From assembly GCA_963930775.1 (NCBI GenBank), contig OZ005697.1:5354292-5418291 (forward strand): DNA of 64,000 nucleotides. The letters run 5' to 3'. Below the pieces are notes generated by a model. That model ran no database searches. It saw only the letters and a list, made by a program, of their open reading frames with translations, and was not told where the DNA came from. Made by a program: the position numbers and the translations under genes. This document shows, piece after piece, positions 61,901 to 64,000 of the stretch; within the stretch, counting starts at the first letter, position 1; each line of letters begins with the position of its first letter. Source of the stretch: Cliona cf. orientalis (lineage: Eukaryota; Porifera; Demospongiae; Clionaida; Clionaidae).

Positions 61901-63532
61901 CGCATACCCTGGAAATATTACATAGAACACATACCCCGCGTGCCATGGAAATATAATAATATAATATCACCAATACCTCTTGTTAGAGGCCTCTATTTGT
62001 TGAAGTTCAGCCTCTTGCTGCTCAGAAAGTTTAAGTGATCTCTTTCGTTCCCTTCTGAGATCCATAATCACCAATCACATTAATTTTGGAGCATGCTGTA
62101 GAGAAGCTCGAGCATGCGCAGTAGACGCCCTAGTTCATGAGGTACTAGATGGGCGTGTTCGATGTAGGCATGTTCGACATACTTGCATGATTTGCAGCTC
62201 CCCTGGCGATTGCCTAGGATTAAGAAAGGGATAGGAGGTGCCTTTTCACTGCCTTAGACGATTTATCCCACTCATTAATCATACATTTGCTTAAATATTG
62301 AGATTATGTTGACAGACGACAGGCGACAGACAAACTGATTGCTTTACCACTTGCTGTGCATGCACGCACGTGAGATAATAATGGCATATTGGTGAAATTT
62401 TATTCCACCAAAATTAATAATGCAACCTAGCTTGGCGAAATATTTGTCTGGTCAAAGTTTTCGGCTATATGGTACGTTGGTATCTACATACAAAATTTCT
62501 TTGCATACCTTGACATTCAAAGGATCCATTTCCGTCAGCTCTTTGCCAAGGTACATCTTGATATAAATCTGCACACCTTTCACAAAATTTGCCAGTTGTA
62601 TTGTGCAGGCACTCACATTGGTAGGTTCTAGTTGAAGGATCTCTTGAGCAAGATGAAGCATGTCCATGGCACTGACAGCTACCAATTATACTCAAGTCCT
62701 CAATGGCATAGTAATAACCAAAATCTTCAATTTCACGGTTGGCAATGGGATAGTGATCCATCAGAAGAATTGAGATGTTTGTTGCTGTTATAAAATCATA
62801 GAGCTGCTCACTAAAACCAGGAATAGAATCATTACTTGAAGGTCTGCCTAGAGATGGGAAGAAACTGATTTGAGCTGGAGCAGGTGGACTTGGAATATTT
62901 TGGCATAAAACTGATGTTTCATTGTCTGAAGTCAACACTTGGTCAGGATTGATTCCATATGTGCCAAAACAAGACGATGAGAAGTAATGAAATGGAGCAT
63001 ATGTTTTTCCAAAATCTCTTGATTTGAGAACGTAAAAATTGTTTGGTAAAGGAGAAATAAAATTGAAAGCTATAACACTGATCTCCACCATGGTACCAAG
63101 AGCCATATCAATTGCAACCACTTGCTGAGGATTAATGCTGTTTTCTGACTGCCACCAGCTTTCTTCATTGAGCAAGAAGTCTGTCATAAATTCAGCTTCA
63201 TGTGAAAATTGAGGGTCACTTGCATTGCATACACCAGTACAATCGTTAATAAAGATTTGTCTCAAGTGGTCAATTTGTCGATAACAGAACATTGTTGGTG
63301 GGTCACCACATGTGCTGTTCACTCTTGGAATGACGTCCAGAGAGAACGAGCGCCGTGGCGGCTCACAACGAGTGGGCTTCCCACTGTCATCATAGCAAGA
63401 AGAAGTGGGTGGAAGAATGTTTTCTCCAATAACACCACTGAATCCTACCATCAAACTAAAGAGCAGCAGGAACTCCCCGAACACTCTATGAAGCAGAGAC
63501 GATTTACTGGACACGCCTCCTTGAAATCGCAC
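49926..63532 (-). CDS. Laminin chain, gamma-like but with both LF and L4 domains (twelve exons)
   Basis: Secreted basement-membrane protein. Exons: 63532-62509, 60387-60199, 60142-59969, 59909-59022, 58969-58823, 58760-58593, 55599-55479, 55422-54113, 54056-53769, 52624-52487, 52428-51167, 50390-49926. All have GT-AG borders and matching phases and total 2057 codons plus stop. Order seen: signal peptide (to about 36); LN domain with CYDDSGKPTRCEPP and YYYAIEDLSIIG, phrases like the gamma1 LN; LE repeats (about 288-545); LF / laminin IV type B (about 546-757); more LE; L4 / laminin IV type A (about 972-1155) splitting an LE; more LE to CPDCYEEL (about 1487); then about 570 residues of low-Cys helical coiled coil ending EGCT, with a penultimate Cys as in chains that disulfide-pair. 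No LG domains, so not alpha. Vertebrate gamma1 is about 1600 and beta1 about 1790 residues. LF is characteristic of beta chains and L4 of alpha and gamma chains, so the combination is odd. Confidence 0.93.
50754..50973. mobile_element. MITE, CCGTATTTCTTCTAAAAATTCGG ends, TA-flanked
   Basis: 220 bp in the last laminin intron. The ends CCGTATTTCTTCTAAAAATT and AATTTTTAGAAGAAATACGG are perfectly inverted with TA on both sides. Internal repeats of the word ATTCGGC occur. Confidence 0.85.
53060..53525. mobile_element. MITE, CCGTATGGCGGGTAATTTTCG family, copy 3
   Basis: 466 bp in a laminin intron. The left end CCATATGGCGGGTAATTTTC and right end GAAAATTACCCGCCATACGG are inverted, and TTA lies on both sides. 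The symmetric subterminal GTGCTAATTTTCGTGG / AACGAAAATTAGCAC extends the arms to about 45 bp. The best-preserved copy of its family here. Confidence 0.85.
56054..56310. mobile_element. MITE-like repeat, 'AGAGCTCTATAGAGCAC' family, copy 4
   Basis: It begins CTAGAGCTCTGTAGAGCACA and ends GATTACCCCTTGCACA. It lies in the 3-kb intron between laminin exons 6 and 7. Confidence 0.55.
56585..57183 (+). mobile_element. Penelope-like retroelement fragment with GIY-YIG endonuclease
   Basis: The frame 56616-57038 (140 residues) holds a GIY-YIG nuclease domain: VVYEIPCQDCEKVYIGETGR, the typical spacing to LQKRMMEHK, and a downstream HAWDEDHRIDW block. This is the C-terminal nuclease of Penelope-like elements, which use it to nick target DNA for reverse transcription. 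The reverse transcriptase part is absent, so this is a 5'-truncated copy. Inverted repeats of about 58 bases flank it (56585-56642 and 57125-57183), both including the text CAGCTGATGAAGGTC or its complement, as in the terminal repeats of these elements. It is inserted in a laminin intron on the opposite strand. The direct repeat TTTTCATTGCACAATAACAT occurs twice just downstream. Confidence 0.8.
57340..57520. mobile_element. Small MITE, CCGTAGTGTCCTGGGTAAG ends, TA-flanked
   Basis: 181 bp. The ends CCGTAGTGTCC and GGACACTATGG are inverted, with TA on both sides. Inner symmetric words are TGGGCGCTTA and GGGCGCTTACCC. It lies in the same laminin intron as the Penelope-like fragment. Confidence 0.75.
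58024..58052. repeat. Solo palindrome of TAGACTACGT ends
   Basis: TATAGACTACATAAACGTAGTCTATA is a palindrome made of two ends of the 43443/45464 element type without the interior. Confidence 0.55.
60638..61018. mobile_element. MITE-like repeat, 'AGAGCTCTATAGAGCAC' family, copy 5
   Basis: It begins with GTGCAAGGGGTAAAACAATC text and ends GTGCTCTATAGAGCTCTAG. It lies in laminin intron 1. The interior CTTGAGATCTAGGCATC matches copy 1. Confidence 0.6.
61979..62068 (-). other. Coding-like exon inside laminin intron 1, unrecognised
   Basis: The minus strand reads MDLRRERKRSLKLSEQQEAE and continues LQQIEASNKR before a possible donor AG|GTATTG. It is a highly charged helical stretch with a good ATG context. 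No continuing exon was found in the rest of the intron. It could be the first exon of a small nested gene, a remnant of one, or chance. Same strand as laminin but not in the inferred laminin transcript. Confidence 0.3.
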
Positions 63533-63860
63533 TAATCAATCGAAGAAATGCAATAAGTGAAAGGATAAATAATGAGTTAGAAACTTACTCAAAAACATTT
63601 TTCACATAAAATAGTGTTGCTTGCAAGCAAGTAGAAGATAATAATAATTATTATTCTCTAAGATCTTCTTTAATATGGGAAATGGCGCACAATGACACAC
63701 CCCTTTTCTACCGCCGCATGGGGGTGTGGTCACAGCCTTCTTATTAGCCCTCATGTATTTTTCAACTCCATACGTATCTAATAGGGTTATTGCATGGACT
63801 ATGATTTCATGAAATATTATCATCAAATTCAATATCATTATAATCATTATCATTATGTGT
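63533..63860. promoter_or_regulatory. Compact 5' region of the laminin gene
   Basis: Only 328 bases separate the laminin start codon from the stop codon of the upstream kinase exon on the same strand. The laminin promoter, its 5' UTR and the kinase 3' UTR must share this space unless a further upstream non-coding exon exists. An AATAAA overlaps the kinase stop codon (63860-63865, minus). No clear TATA box was identified. Confidence 0.4.
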
Positions 63861-64000
63861 TTATTCTTCTTTACAATCTTTGCATAAGACCCAAGAATGT
63901 GCCAAAACCTCGTCAAGGCCAAATCTCTGGACAGGATCATATGTTAGCATGGAGGTGATTAGATCACGGCATTCTTCTGAGATCCACAAGGGAAAATTGG
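63861..64000 (-). CDS. C-terminal end of a Ser/Thr protein kinase (partial)
   Basis: The minus frame runs from the window edge to a TAA and reads NFPLWISEECRDLITSML, then TYDPVQRFGLDEVLAHSWVL and a short tail CKDCKEE. This is the end of a kinase C-lobe (subdomains X-XI): S-x-E-C-x-D-L-I, then D-P-x-x-R with the conserved arginine, then H-x-W. The pattern is commonest in CAMK-group kinases such as the TSSK, SIK or CaMK types, but the catalytic part is outside the window, so the exact family is open. No regulatory domain follows; the protein ends about seven residues after the kinase fold. Confidence 0.8.
   Translation of the reverse strand, partial: NFPLWISEECRDLITSMLTYDPVQRFGLDEVLAHSWVLCKDCKEE

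Overview
This is animal (metazoan) nuclear DNA carrying spliced genes, canonical GT-AG introns and the standard genetic code. A laminin chain, a CREB3/OASIS-type membrane transcription factor and eRF1 are all present. The mix of ancient metazoan families, an abundance of short palindromic words and very many MITEs suggest an early-branching animal, and a demosponge is my best guess. That placement is inference; no species marker was seen.

Layout: (1) 3842-4018, minus: the first two coding exons of a FUBP/KH-type gene that runs off the left edge. (2) 7331-23182, plus: a nine-exon CREB3/OASIS-like bZIP factor whose exons join in frame to 503 residues, with introns of up to 5 kb packed with MITEs. 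(3) 23621-24949, minus: complete, intronless eRF1 coding region, tail to tail with the previous gene. (4) 25-49.9 kb: a repeat graveyard with no intact gene found, holding a broken Crypton-type recombinase copy (30.4-31.6 kb), a 200-base assembly gap (34428-34627) and many non-autonomous DNA elements, several nested. (5) 49926-63532, minus: a complete laminin chain in twelve exons, joining in frame to 2057 residues. It has a gamma-like N-terminal domain but carries both an LF (laminin IV type B) and an L4 (laminin IV type A) domain before the coiled coil. (6) 63861-64000, minus: the last exon of a Ser/Thr kinase that runs off the right edge.

The genes do not form a pathway; they are ordinary neighbours. 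The CREB3-like factor would be an ER-anchored protein released by regulated proteolysis, eRF1 terminates translation, and laminin is a secreted matrix protein. The most unusual protein finding is the laminin domain order. The most unusual DNA finding is that at least seven MITE families with otherwise different inverted repeats share the terminal bases 5'-CCGTA, and most have copies flanked by TA.

All exon joins were made by eye from reading frame, splice signals and family resemblance. No search, alignment program or transcript was available.
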